The translations under genes were made by a program, and so were the position numbers. Below the pieces are notes generated by a model that had not been told where the DNA came from, searched no databases, and worked only from the letters and a program-made list of their open reading frames with translations. From NCBI GenBank assembly GCA_964615095.1, contig CAZTPX010000020.1, forward strand, positions 1 to 64,000: a stretch of 64,000 nt of DNA, given 5' to 3'. The DNA is from JANXQG01 sp964615095. GTDB taxonomy: Bacteria > Planctomycetota > Planctomycetia > Pirellulales > Thermoguttaceae. Within the stretch, counting starts at the first letter, position 1, and each line of letters starts with the position of its first letter. Shown here one piece after another: positions 50,824 through 59,444 of this stretch.

Positions 50824-51861
50824 ATGCACGCAACGTACTACTACCGCCTGGCCGCCATCGGCTTGGTGCTTTATCAAACTGCCGCGCTTTTGCTCGCCGC
50901 GGACGGCGACCAAAAATCGGGTGCCACCCAACCGGCGCTTTCGACAAAAGATCTCGCCGGCAAGCGAATCATGGTTCTGGGAGATAGTATCACGCAGGAC
51001 GGCCGCTACGTGAGCTTTCTCGAATACGATCTCAACACGCTTAATCGCGATGGCCGCTTCGACGTCATCAGCGTGGGGCTGGCCAGCGAGACGACGTCGG
51101 GCCTCTCCGAACCGGGCCACCCGTTCCCGCGGCCTTGCGTCCACGAGCGGCTGGAGCGTGCTCTGACCAAGGTCAAGCCACAAGTGCTGATCGCTTGCTA
51201 CGGCATGAACGACGGCATTTACCACCCGCAAAGTCCAGAGCGGATGAAGGCCTTTCAAGACGGCGTGATGCGGCTGATTCGGACGGCCCAGGAACATAAG
51301 GTCGAGCGAATCGTGTTGCTCACACCGCCGGTGTTCGACATCACGGCCTTTACGCAAGTGATGAAGGATGGCGAGGCGTGGCACTATTTTCGCCCCTATT
51401 TCAAGTATGACGATGTTCTGGCGGACTATGCCCGGTGGATCATGTCGCTACGGATTCAGGGCGTCACGACCATCGATCTGCACACGGCGATGGCCGCCGC
51501 CCTGGCCGAAAGACGGAAAAAGGATCCGAAATTTCATTTTGCAGGCGATGGCGTTCATCCCAACGACCTGGGGCACCTGATCATGGCCCATGTAGTGCTC
51601 AACGGGCTGGGCGAGAAGTTTTCGGCCAGCGAGGCGGAACAAGAACTGCAGGGCGTCTGCATGGATCCACGCCTGGCTCTTATCAGTCAGCGCCGCAAGT
51701 TGCGATCCGACGGCTGGCTGCCTTATGTCGGTTATACCCGCGGCGAGACTTTCCACCGCGATTCGATCGAGGATATCGAGAAGAAAGCCAGCGAACTCCA
51801 ACAAAAAATCGACCGGTTGCCCCGACAGCGCGGATGCCTGCCTGTTGCACCGGAAAAATAG
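50824..51861 (+). CDS. Secreted SGNH/GDSL hydrolase
   Basis: 345 aa with a signal-like N-terminus (RLAAIGLVLYQTAALLLA). The SGNH blocks are visible: IMVLGDSITQDGRYVSFL (Ser), SVGLASETTSG (Gly), IACYGMNDGIYHP (Asn) and FAGDGVHPNDLGHL (Asp/His). Such enzymes deacetylate or de-esterify polysaccharides. The C-terminal 70 residues include a short coiled coil (DIEKKASELQQKIDRL). It lies 250 nt upstream of the beta-propeller/polyferredoxin operon with a hairpin cluster between, so it is probably separate. Confidence 0.85.
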   Translation: MHATYYYRLAAIGLVLYQTAALLLAADGDQKSGATQPALSTKDLAGKRIMVLGDSITQDGRYVSFLEYDLNTLNRDGRFDVISVGLASETTSGLSEPGHPFPRPCVHERLERALTKVKPQVLIACYGMNDGIYHPQSPERMKAFQDGVMRLIRTAQEHKVERIVLLTPPVFDITAFTQVMKDGEAWHYFRPYFKYDDVLADYARWIMSLRIQGVTTIDLHTAMAAALAERRKKDPKFHFAGDGVHPNDLGHLIMAHVVLNGLGEKFSASEAEQELQGVCMDPRLALISQRRKLRSDGWLPYVGYTRGETFHRDSIEDIEKKASELQQKIDRLPRQRGCLPVAPEK

Positions 51862-51942
51862 GGACCAGCGAGCCGGCGCGATCGAAAAAGACGCTTGTAG
51901 TACTGTCTTCAGCTTTTTTTCTACGGCCTGCAGGCTACCGAG

Positions 51943-52050
51943 TAGGTCCCTCTTGCCGAGAGGGACTATTGTGCTCCGCGACGCGAGAAAACTCGGAGTT
52001 TCTTCCGAGAGCCGCGCATATTGGTCCTTTCCGACAGAAAGGACTACTTG
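51943..52050. repeat. Hairpin cluster, family G, longest copy
   Basis: GTCCCTCTTGCCGAGAGGGAC-type hairpin (51946-51966), an ACTCGGAGTTTCTTCCGAG hairpin, and GTCCTTTCCGACAGAAAGGA followed by CTACTTG (52024-52050). Shorter relatives are at 186-214 and 47541-47569. Confidence 0.75.
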
Positions 52051-52113
52051 CGGGGTTGACTTTGCAGTCTGGGCAGGATATGAAAGAGGGAACCCACCCT
52101 GAGATGTCCTCGC

Positions 52114-53823
52114 ATGTCGCACCTCTCCCCGCCCCGGTTGCTAAAACTCGGCAGCACCCTCTTCCCCGCGCTCCTGGCGCTGATGGGACTCTTGTTGGTC
52201 GCCCGTTGGGTCCGTTCCGGCCCTAGCGTTACAATCGCTGCGCGCGTGCCGGGTCTGGATGAAGTGCCGGCGGACACTCCGGCCGGGGTCTCCCGTCCAA
52301 TTGCCGGGCGGCGCAAGCCCGGCGAGCCAATTCCCGGCCCGGGCCGGCCGTCAGCGATTACGGCCGTCTGGCCGTGGTTTCGCGGCCCGGATAACGACGC
52401 CATCAGCAAGGAGACGGTCCACTTGGCGCGGACATGGCCGGCCACGGGCCCCAAGCGGCTCTGGACCGTGCTGCTGGGCGATGGTTACGCCGCCGCTGCC
52501 GTCCGCGATGGCCGCGTCTACGTGCTCGATCACGTCCATGATGCGTCCGGCGATTTGCTCCGCCGACTGCCCACTGCCGACTGCAAAGCCTTGGCGCAGG
52601 CCTTGGCCGCTGTCCCTCCGGGCGATCCGGCGAAACTCGACGCCGCGCTTGCGCCGCTGTTTCCCGTCGAAGGCCAGCGTGGCAAGTCGTCGCAGCCAAC
52701 CGTCTCGCAGGCCGAATATGACGCGCTTAAGCAGAACCTCGCCGACGATCTAGTTCATCGCCGCGACCTTCTCTTGCAATCGCTGCAAGACGGCGCGATC
52801 GACGACATCGATCGATCGGCCGACACGCTCCGCTGCCTCTCGCTGGACGACGGCCGCGAGATCTGGCGAAACGGCTACCGCGTGGTCATCGCCCAGAGTC
52901 ACGGCATGTCGCGAACCATTCCCGCCGTGATCGGCGATTGCGTGATCACGCTGGGGCCCAAGTGCCAACTTGCCTGCTGGGACACCGCCACGGGAAAGTC
53001 TCGCTGGCTGATCGACCTGGTGCTTGAACACGGGGCAACGGTGCCGGAATGGTATGCCGGGCAGTGTCCCTTCATCGACACCAAGACCAATCGCTTGATC
53101 GTCGCGCCTGGCGGTAAGACCCTGGTGATGGCCGTCGATTATCACACAGGCAAGATTGTGTGGCAGAGCGCCAACCCGCGGCACTGGGCCATGACCCACG
53201 TTTCGATTGTGCCCATGGAGTTCGCGGGCCGGCGCATGTATGTCTATTGCGGCAAGGGCGGCGTGGCCGGTGTGGCGGCCGATACCGGCGAACTGCTCTG
53301 GAACAGCACCGAGTGGCAAATCGCCATGGCCACCTGCCCTTCGCCCGTCGTCGTGGGCGAGGGGCGGATTTTCTTCTGCGGCGGCTACAACGCGGGTGCG
53401 CTGATGCTGCAACTCAAGCAAGAGCAGGGCCGCATCGTGCCGCGGGTGGCCTTCCGGCTTGCCGCCCGGCAGTTCAGCTCCGAGCAGCAGACGCCGGTCC
53501 TCTGGCGGCAACATCTCTATGGTGTGCGGCAGAAGGACCAGCAACTGGTTTGCCTGGACCTCGATGGCAAGGAGCGTTGGAACAGCGGGCGGGAGAAGTT
53601 CGGCTCCGGTCCCTACATGGTTGCCGACGGGCTGATGTACGTGCTGGACAATGACGGTGTGCTGTCCATCGTGGAGGCCGCGCCCACGGCTTATCACCGC
53701 ACGGCCCGCGCGCAGGTGATTGAAGAAGCCTCCAGCAGTTGGGGGCCGATGGCCCTAGTGGCGGGAAGGCTGATCGTGCGCGACAGTACGCGGATGGTAT
53801 GCCTCGACGTAGCGGAGCACTGA
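52114..53823 (+). CDS. PQQ-like beta-propeller protein, membrane anchored
   Basis: 569 aa. An N-terminal TM/signal anchor (STLFPALLALMGLLLVARWV) and Pro-rich linker lead to WPWFRGPDNDAISKETVHLA, the usual opening of planctomycete PQQ-like propellers. Blades: LWTVLLGDGYAAAAVRDGRV, CLSLDDGREIWRNGYR, CWDTATGKSRWLIDL, AVDYHTGKIVWQS, AADTGELLWNS, CLDLDGKERWNSG. An insertion (residues 140-215) interrupts the first blades. It begins the operon that continues 2 nt later with an NHL-type propeller, then two iron-sulfur proteins. Cofactor binding is unproven. Confidence 0.8.
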   Translation: MSHLSPPRLLKLGSTLFPALLALMGLLLVARWVRSGPSVTIAARVPGLDEVPADTPAGVSRPIAGRRKPGEPIPGPGRPSAITAVWPWFRGPDNDAISKETVHLARTWPATGPKRLWTVLLGDGYAAAAVRDGRVYVLDHVHDASGDLLRRLPTADCKALAQALAAVPPGDPAKLDAALAPLFPVEGQRGKSSQPTVSQAEYDALKQNLADDLVHRRDLLLQSLQDGAIDDIDRSADTLRCLSLDDGREIWRNGYRVVIAQSHGMSRTIPAVIGDCVITLGPKCQLACWDTATGKSRWLIDLVLEHGATVPEWYAGQCPFIDTKTNRLIVAPGGKTLVMAVDYHTGKIVWQSANPRHWAMTHVSIVPMEFAGRRMYVYCGKGGVAGVAADTGELLWNSTEWQIAMATCPSPVVVGEGRIFFCGGYNAGALMLQLKQEQGRIVPRVAFRLAARQFSSEQQTPVLWRQHLYGVRQKDQQLVCLDLDGKERWNSGREKFGSGPYMVADGLMYVLDNDGVLSIVEAAPTAYHRTARAQVIEEASSSWGPMALVAGRLIVRDSTRMVCLDVAEH

Positions 53824-53825
53824 TT

Positions 53826-54863
53826 ATGGAACGAAGCAAGAATCTGCCGATTGCCGGTCTGCTGGCCGCCGCCGCGATCTTGATCGTTGCCGGGATCGTT
53901 GCCGTTCGCGTTGTGCTGGAGCATTTTGCAAGGTCTCAGGCAGTGGCAACGTTCGCCGATGCGACCGCCCAGGCCGATGAGGCAGCGGCCCTAAAAGCGG
54001 CCCAGCCGATCGATCCGGCGATGATCGGTTATCACGAAGCGGGCACGTTTGACGTCGATCTGCACGAACTGCGGGCCTTGGCCGTCGATGGCGACGGGCA
54101 GATTTATGTCGGCGGCGATAAGGTCGTGGTCCATTATGCGGGCGACGGGAAGAAGCTTGCCGAGATCTCGCTGGAGGGCCAGCCCCAGTGTCTGGCAGTC
54201 GGTACGCCGGAGCACGTTCATCCGCGTCGACTCTACGTCGGACTGGAAGGGCACGTCGAGGTCTATGATCTGCATGCCAAGCGCATCGCGGTCTGGGAAT
54301 CGCGCGGCCCGGAGGCGGTCTTCACGTCGATCACGACTACGGACAATGAGGTCTGGGTTGCCGACGCCGGCAATCGCATCGTCTGGCGATTCGACGCCGC
54401 CGGTAAACTGCTGGGGCCGGTGGGCAAGCCCGATCCGTCGCAGCGCCCACCCGGATTCCAGATCACCAGCCACTATTTCGATCTGGCCGCCGGAACCGAT
54501 GGCCTAGTCTATGTCGTGAACCCGCGTCTGCTGCACGTGGAGGTTTACACCGGCAAGGGCGAGTATGAAACCGCCTGGGGTAAGGGCTCGCCGTCGGTGG
54601 CCGATTTCTTCGGCTGCTGCAACCCGGCACACTTGGCGGTACTGCCGGATGGCAGCATTGTCACGGCCGAGAAGGGCATGCCGCGGGTCAAGATCTATTC
54701 CGCCGACGGCCGTTTTCAGACCGTCGTGGCCGGTCCCGCGCAGTTGACCGACACGCCTACCGACCTAGCCACCGACCGCCAGGGCCGCGTGTTAGTACTG
54801 GACGGCCGGGCGGCGAAGGTCCGCATCTTCCAGAAGAACTCCGCCAATACGGGAGGAAAATAA
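53826..54863 (+). CDS. NHL-repeat beta-propeller protein, membrane anchored
   Basis: 345 aa, starting 2 nt after the previous stop. An N-terminal TM segment (LPIAGLLAAAAILIVAGIVA) is followed by an NHL/six-blade propeller (LRALAVDGDGQIYVGGDK, LEGQPQCLAVGTP, DNEVWVADAGNRIVWRFDAA, GTDGLVYVVNPRLLHVEVYT). The block FFGCCNPAHLAVLPDGSIVT has adjacent Cys residues that look functional. The last codons lie in a 25-nt direct repeat that flanks a hairpin element. The TAA once overlapped the start of the ferredoxin gene (TAATG), now displaced by that element. Confidence 0.8.
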   Translation: MERSKNLPIAGLLAAAAILIVAGIVAVRVVLEHFARSQAVATFADATAQADEAAALKAAQPIDPAMIGYHEAGTFDVDLHELRALAVDGDGQIYVGGDKVVVHYAGDGKKLAEISLEGQPQCLAVGTPEHVHPRRLYVGLEGHVEVYDLHAKRIAVWESRGPEAVFTSITTTDNEVWVADAGNRIVWRFDAAGKLLGPVGKPDPSQRPPGFQITSHYFDLAAGTDGLVYVVNPRLLHVEVYTGKGEYETAWGKGSPSVADFFGCCNPAHLAVLPDGSIVTAEKGMPRVKIYSADGRFQTVVAGPAQLTDTPTDLATDRQGRVLVLDGRAAKVRIFQKNSANTGGK

Positions 54864-54985
54864 TGAGCGAGCAAGTTGTAGGCCGGAACAAGCTTGCGCA
54901 GTTCCGGCAAAATCCAGACGAAACCCTGCCGAAACTGCGCAAGCTTGTTCCGGCCTACTGATACGGGAGGACAGAAATGAGCGAG
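54847..54985. repeat. Hairpin E, copy 2, flanked by 25-nt direct repeats
   Basis: Arms 54878-54908 and 54928-54958 pair with one mismatch. The element lies between two copies of a 25-nt block (54847-54871 and 54961-54985), each reading ATACGGGAGG...ATGAGCGAG and identical at 22 positions. The block includes the ribosome site and start codon of the ferredoxin gene, so the start region was duplicated when the hairpin arrived. Confidence 0.85.
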
Positions 54986-55669
54986 GGAAAAGTGCCGATC
55001 ACGCGTCGCCAGATGATGAACCACGTAACTCGCTTCGTGGCCTTGGGCGGAATCGGCTCGCTTTCTGCCTGGCTGGTCTACAAGCAGGCTGTGCAGGCCG
55101 CTTGCCCTGTCCCCAACGGCGGGTGCGACGGATGCGGGCAGTCTGCAAGTTGCAACTTGCCGCGGGTCTGGCAGATCGATCCCAATCTGTGCGTCGCCTG
55201 CGGCCGTTGCCAGACGAACTGCGTGTTGGACCTCTCGGCGGTCAAGGCGGTGAACTGCTTCACCTTGTGCGGCTACTGCGACATCTGCACCGGCTATTTC
55301 CCCAGCGACAATAAGCTACGGGAAACGGGCGCGGAGCATCAGCTTTGCCCCACCGGGGCCATCAGTCGGAAGTTTATCGAACAGAGGGCCTCGGAGCGGT
55401 ACTTCGAATATACTATCGACGAGCGGCTGTGCATCGCCTGTGGCAAGTGCGTCGTCGGTTGCCGGCTGATGAACGGCTCGCTGTACCTGCAAGTCCGTCA
55501 CGACCGTTGTTTGAACTGTAACGAGTGTTCGATCGCCGTGGCCTGTCCGACGCAGGCCTTTCGTCGTGTACCAGCCGCCGCGCCGCGGCTGCTGAAGCGT
55601 GAAGCTCAGGCGGCGGAAGAGGCGATGGAGAAGAAACGAAACGCGCATCAAGGACCGTCTGGATCGTAA
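54977..55669 (+). CDS. Tat-type polyferredoxin (NapG/MauM-like) electron-transfer protein
   Basis: 230 aa with GGGAGG 6 nt before the ATG. PITRRQMMNHVTRFVALGGI has twin Arg, consistent with Tat export of a folded iron-sulfur protein. Cys clusters: CPVPNGGCDGCGQSASC (near 43-59), CVACGRCQTNC (near 72-82), CGYCDIC (98-104), CPTGAIS (near 122), CIACGKCVVGC (near 147-157) and CLNCNECSIAVACP (175-188). They could bind three or four [4Fe-4S] clusters. It resembles the NapG/MauM periplasmic ferredoxins, whose partner NapH is membrane-bound; a NapH/NosR-like gene follows. Donor and acceptor are unknown. Confidence 0.8.
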   Translation: MSEGKVPITRRQMMNHVTRFVALGGIGSLSAWLVYKQAVQAACPVPNGGCDGCGQSASCNLPRVWQIDPNLCVACGRCQTNCVLDLSAVKAVNCFTLCGYCDICTGYFPSDNKLRETGAEHQLCPTGAISRKFIEQRASERYFEYTIDERLCIACGKCVVGCRLMNGSLYLQVRHDRCLNCNECSIAVACPTQAFRRVPAAAPRLLKREAQAAEEAMEKKRNAHQGPSGS

Positions 55670-55680
55670 CGAGAACCACT

Positions 55681-56020
55681 AATAAATTCGAAATTTGAAG
55701 CACGAAATCCGAAACAAATCCAAAATATGAAATCCAAATGACGGAAACATACAGGCTTTTGAATTTCGAGACTCTAGTGGCACAATTGGGTCTTCTCGCT
55801 TTCGTACGAGGAACGCGATCACGAAATATCGAAAGAACGAAAACGCGAAAGGAGGGCAATCAACCAACGGTGAAAATTTTGCAGAATTTTGGCTTGTTTC
55901 GTGCTTTCGTACTTTCGGGTTTTCGTGATTACGTTGATTTGTCGGTAATGTTCTGGAGTTTCCTTTCTTTGAGTTTGGTGCTTGTTTCGGATTTCGATAT
56001 TCGAATTTCGTGCTTACGGA
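55681..56020. repeat. AT-rich nested inverted repeat of GAAAT/CGAAA units
   Basis: The gap between the two iron-sulfur protein genes is filled with iterated CGAAA-like words. Outer arms contain AGCACGAAAT (55699-55708) and ATTTCGTGCT (56005-56014). Inner arms near 55812-55852 and 55896-55933 (ATCACGAAA, CGAAAG, ACGAAA against their complements) also pair. Base composition is much lower in GC than the surroundings. No gene is supported. Confidence 0.75.
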
Positions 56021-56032
56021 ACAGGTGGCGGC

Positions 56033-57373
56033 ATGGGTAACGAGAAGATGCGAAAACTCCGGACGATACTGTTGACAGCTCCGCTATTGCTGCTGGTGGC
56101 GATGTTTCTTTCGGCACGAACGGTTCGCGCGGACCTGTTTCCCACGCCCGAATTCAGCAATCACCCGATTCCGCAGACCCAGACACCCGCGCCGCGCATG
56201 CCGTTGCAGGATTACCTGGACCTTGGGTATCTTGTCGCGGCCATGGCGGCGGCCTCGTTCTTGGCGGTGAAAGTGCGGTCGCGGATGGGCCTGTTCCTGC
56301 TATCCATCGTTTCGCTGGCCTGGCTAGGGTTCTGGCGGAAGGGCTGCGTCTGCCCGATCGGCGCGATCCAGAACGTCACGCAGGCCCTCTGCGACAAGGA
56401 TTACGCGGCGGGCTGGCTGGTGATCGCCATCTTCGCCTTGCCGCTGGTATTCACGCTTCTCTTTGGGCGGACGTTTTGCGCCTCGGTCTGCCCATTGGGG
56501 GCGGTTCAGGAGATCGTTGCCCTGCGGCCCGTGCAGGTGCCGACGTGGATCGATCATGCCCTGGGACTGCTGGCGTACGTGTATTTGGGAGCGGCCGTGT
56601 TGTTCGCCGCTACAGGCTCGGCGTGGATCATTTGCCGCTACGATCCCTTCGTGGGCCTCTTCCGCCTCACGTCCAGCGCCTGGATGCTGGCGCTGAGCGG
56701 CGGTTTCTTGGTCGTCGGGTTGTTTATCGGTCGGCCTTACTGCCGCTGGCTCTGTCCCTACGGGGCGATTCTGGCCCTGTTGTCGCGGGTTTCGTGGCGG
56801 CACATGACGATCCCACCCGAGCAGTGCGTGCAGTGCCGTTTGTGCGAAGAGGCTTGCCCTTACGGGGCCATCCAGCGGCCTACGGTCGCACCACCCCCCA
56901 CCGCGCGGACGGGTGCCCGTTGGCGGTTGCTCGGCATGCTGGCGCTCGCGCCGCTGCTGATTGCCGCCGCGACCTACCTGGGCTATGAGATGCGATCGTC
57001 GCTGGCCGGCCTGCACCCGACCATGCAGCTTGCACAGCAGATCCGCATGGAGGAGTCGGGACAGGCAAAGACGCGGACCGACGCCACGGAGGCCTTCCGA
57101 GCAACCGGTGAGCCTGTCGAATCGCTCTACGAAAGGGCCGACGCGATCGTGGGCAAGTTCGCATGGGGCGGATCGATCTTGGGTACCTGGATCGGGCTGG
57201 TGTTCGCCGCCAAGCTGGTGCAGCTTTCCATTCGCCGCCGCCGTGTCGACTACCAGCCCGACCACGGCGCATGCGTGTCCTGCGGCCGTTGCTTCTGGTA
57301 CTGCCCCGAGGAGCATGCACAGCAGGCGCTTATCACACTTCAGAAACTGGAACAACAAGAGAACGATGTCTGA
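56033..57373 (+). CDS. NapH/NosR-like membrane polyferredoxin
   Basis: 446 aa from MGNEKMRKLRT. A signal/TM helix (ILLTAPLLLLVAMFLSARTV) is followed by about six TM helices. Cys motifs: CVCPIGAIQNVTQALC (near 118), FCASVCPLGAVQEIVALRP, CRYDPFVGLFRL, CRWLCPYGAILALLSRVSWR, then ferredoxin-like CVQCRLCEEACPYGAIQ (near 260-280) and C-terminal CVSCGRCFWYCPEEHAQQ. The CxxxCP motifs in membrane loops and 'YDPF' are typical of NapH, MauN and NosR, which take electrons from quinol or feed periplasmic reductases. The stop overlaps the next start by 8 nt (57366-57373). Confidence 0.82.
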   Translation: MGNEKMRKLRTILLTAPLLLLVAMFLSARTVRADLFPTPEFSNHPIPQTQTPAPRMPLQDYLDLGYLVAAMAAASFLAVKVRSRMGLFLLSIVSLAWLGFWRKGCVCPIGAIQNVTQALCDKDYAAGWLVIAIFALPLVFTLLFGRTFCASVCPLGAVQEIVALRPVQVPTWIDHALGLLAYVYLGAAVLFAATGSAWIICRYDPFVGLFRLTSSAWMLALSGGFLVVGLFIGRPYCRWLCPYGAILALLSRVSWRHMTIPPEQCVQCRLCEEACPYGAIQRPTVAPPPTARTGARWRLLGMLALAPLLIAAATYLGYEMRSSLAGLHPTMQLAQQIRMEESGQAKTRTDATEAFRATGEPVESLYERADAIVGKFAWGGSILGTWIGLVFAAKLVQLSIRRRRVDYQPDHGACVSCGRCFWYCPEEHAQQALITLQKLEQQENDV

Positions 57374-59444
57374 TCAACTTATGACCTCGGACCTGATTTC
57401 CTGCCGCCTCGCCATGCGGACGGCCGCGGTGGCTGCCGTCTTTTCGCTCGTCATCGCTGCGCTGCTGTTCTACGAGTTTTTGCACCGCTCGCCTTACTGG
57501 ATCAAGGACCACGCTCAAACTGTGGCGATCGACGTGCTCAAGGCGGCGCTCAAGCAGCAGCCGGATAACGAGCCGCTGCAGGAAGAGATCCGCAAGCTCG
57601 ATCAGCAGGCGCGCGACGAATATTTCCGGCAACAGGCATTCACGCTTTCGGGTGCCGGATTGCTCTGCGGAGGAATCATCGTCTCGCTGGTCGCGGTGAA
57701 ATGGGCCGTAACCTTGCGGCGGAAACACCCGCAACCATTGCCGGCGTCGACGCCGCAGGACTGGGAGGCGAGTTGGACCCCGGCCGCCCGCTGGACCGTC
57801 GGCGGACTGTTCGTCGTGCTCGCGGCAACGGCTACGGGGCTGATCTTGCCGTTGTACGGCCGCGTAGCCGAGACTTCGGACGCTACAGCGAGGCAAGTGA
57901 CTGCGGCCAGCGAGGATAAGCCCGCCACCAAGGAACCAGACAAGACGGCTACGGCGGGAAAGCCAACGCCTTCCGCCAGCGCGCCCGCAGCGTCCGGCCT
58001 TGTCAAAGCGACCGCCACCGCACCAGCAGGCGGAATGCCGGCGCCACCGCCGGAAAAGGTTGTAACCAAAGAGAAAGTGGCCACGTCGGAGAGGCCGACG
58101 AGAGAGCGACCGCCGCGGGAAGAGTCCATTAGAGAGGAGCGGCCGCCGCGCGAAAAGATCGCGACCAATGCGAAGCCAGCAAAGCCGGAAAAGACGCCCG
58201 TGGCCGTGGACGCCGCGAGGCCGACGGCAACCAAGGTTGCGGCGTTCTCGCAGGAAGAACTAGCCCGCGCCTGGCCTTGTTTTCGCGGCCGTGGTGGGTC
58301 GGGGATCTCGCCGTATGCCAACGTTCCCGACGACTGGGACGGGGCTTCCGGCAAGAACATCCTCTGGAAATCGCCTGTACCGCTGATCGGCAATAGTTCG
58401 CCGGTGGTCGTGGCCGGCCACATCTTCCTTACGGGCGCGGACGAGAACAAGCGGCAAGTGTTTTGTTACGACGCCGCTAGCGGCAAGCTGCTTTGGCAGC
58501 GTGACGTTCCCTCCACGCCCGAGAGTCGCGTGCCGGTGAAACTTACGGACGATACGGGATACGCGGCCTGTACGATGGCCAGCGACGGCCGCTTTGCAGC
58601 CGCGATCTTCGCCAACGGCGACTTGGCGGCCTATGATCTTGATGGCAAGCTGGCTTGGTCGCAGAGCCTCGGCATCCCGGACAATCCGTACGGGCACGCC
58701 GCTTCGCTTTCGGTTTACAAAGACCTTTTGCTGGTCCCCTTTGACCAGGCGTTGCCCAAGGCCGCCCGCTCGAAGCTGCGGGCACTGGACATTGCCACCG
58801 GGAAGACGGTCTGGGAGCGGGTCCGCGAGGTGCCCAGTTCCTGGACCACCCCGATCGTAATTCACGCGGCCAATCGCGATCAGGTAGTGACCGCCGCCAG
58901 CCCTTGGATCATCGCCTACGATGCGGCCGACGGGAAGGAACTGTGGCGCGTCAAGAGCAAACAGGGCGACGTGGCCCCGTCGCCGGTGTCTGCGGGGGAC
59001 TGCGTTTTCGTGCCGGTCGATGCGAATGCGCCATTGCTTGCCATCCGCGCCGACGGCAGCGGCGACGTCACCGCCACTAAGGTGCTCTGGCGGGGCGAGG
59101 ACAACACGCCCGACATTTGCAGCCCCTTGGCCACCGAGGAATTCGTCTTCCTGCTGACTTCCGAGGGCATGGTCACCTGTTACGACGCCCACAAGGGCGA
59201 CAAGCTCTGGGAGGAAGACCTCAATGAGTTCAAGTGCAAGGCGTCGCCGAGCCTGGTGGGCAAGCTGCTCTATGTCTTCGGCGAAGCCGGCAAGTGTTGG
59301 ATCCTGGAGCCTTCCCGCACCGGTTTAAAGCGCGTCCGGCAAGCCGACTTGGGCGAACCGTGCGTGACCTGTCCCGCCTTCCAGGACGGCCGCATGATCG
59401 TCCGCGGCAAGAAGAATCTGTTCTGCATAGGGAAAAGACCGTAG
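57366..59444 (+). CDS. Membrane-anchored PQQ-like beta-propeller protein
   Basis: 692 aa. TM segments are near residues 17-38 (TAAVAAVFSLVIAALLFYEF), 97-115 (LLCGGIIVSLVAVKWAV) and 140-160 (VGGLFVVLAATATGLILPLY). A disordered Thr/Lys/Pro/Glu-rich linker (170-295) precedes the propeller, which opens with WPCFRGRGGSGISPYANVPD and continues ILWKSPVPLIGNSSPVVV, CYDAASGKLLWQRDV, LAWSQSLGIPDNPYGHAASL, ALDIATGKTVWERV, AYDAADGKELWRVKSKQGDV, CYDAHKGDKLWEEDLNE. The short overlap with the NapH-like gene means translational coupling. It is likely an extracytoplasmic partner of the iron-sulfur proteins in the same operon. Confidence 0.82.
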   Translation: MSDQLMTSDLISCRLAMRTAAVAAVFSLVIAALLFYEFLHRSPYWIKDHAQTVAIDVLKAALKQQPDNEPLQEEIRKLDQQARDEYFRQQAFTLSGAGLLCGGIIVSLVAVKWAVTLRRKHPQPLPASTPQDWEASWTPAARWTVGGLFVVLAATATGLILPLYGRVAETSDATARQVTAASEDKPATKEPDKTATAGKPTPSASAPAASGLVKATATAPAGGMPAPPPEKVVTKEKVATSERPTRERPPREESIREERPPREKIATNAKPAKPEKTPVAVDAARPTATKVAAFSQEELARAWPCFRGRGGSGISPYANVPDDWDGASGKNILWKSPVPLIGNSSPVVVAGHIFLTGADENKRQVFCYDAASGKLLWQRDVPSTPESRVPVKLTDDTGYAACTMASDGRFAAAIFANGDLAAYDLDGKLAWSQSLGIPDNPYGHAASLSVYKDLLLVPFDQALPKAARSKLRALDIATGKTVWERVREVPSSWTTPIVIHAANRDQVVTAASPWIIAYDAADGKELWRVKSKQGDVAPSPVSAGDCVFVPVDANAPLLAIRADGSGDVTATKVLWRGEDNTPDICSPLATEEFVFLLTSEGMVTCYDAHKGDKLWEEDLNEFKCKASPSLVGKLLYVFGEAGKCWILEPSRTGLKRVRQADLGEPCVTCPAFQDGRMIVRGKKNLFCIGKRP

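Noticed and set aside
55738..56040. Possible 100-aa protein between the iron-sulfur protein genes
   Set aside because: It is encoded by the CGAAA-type palindromic array, with no ribosome site and no protein-like pattern.
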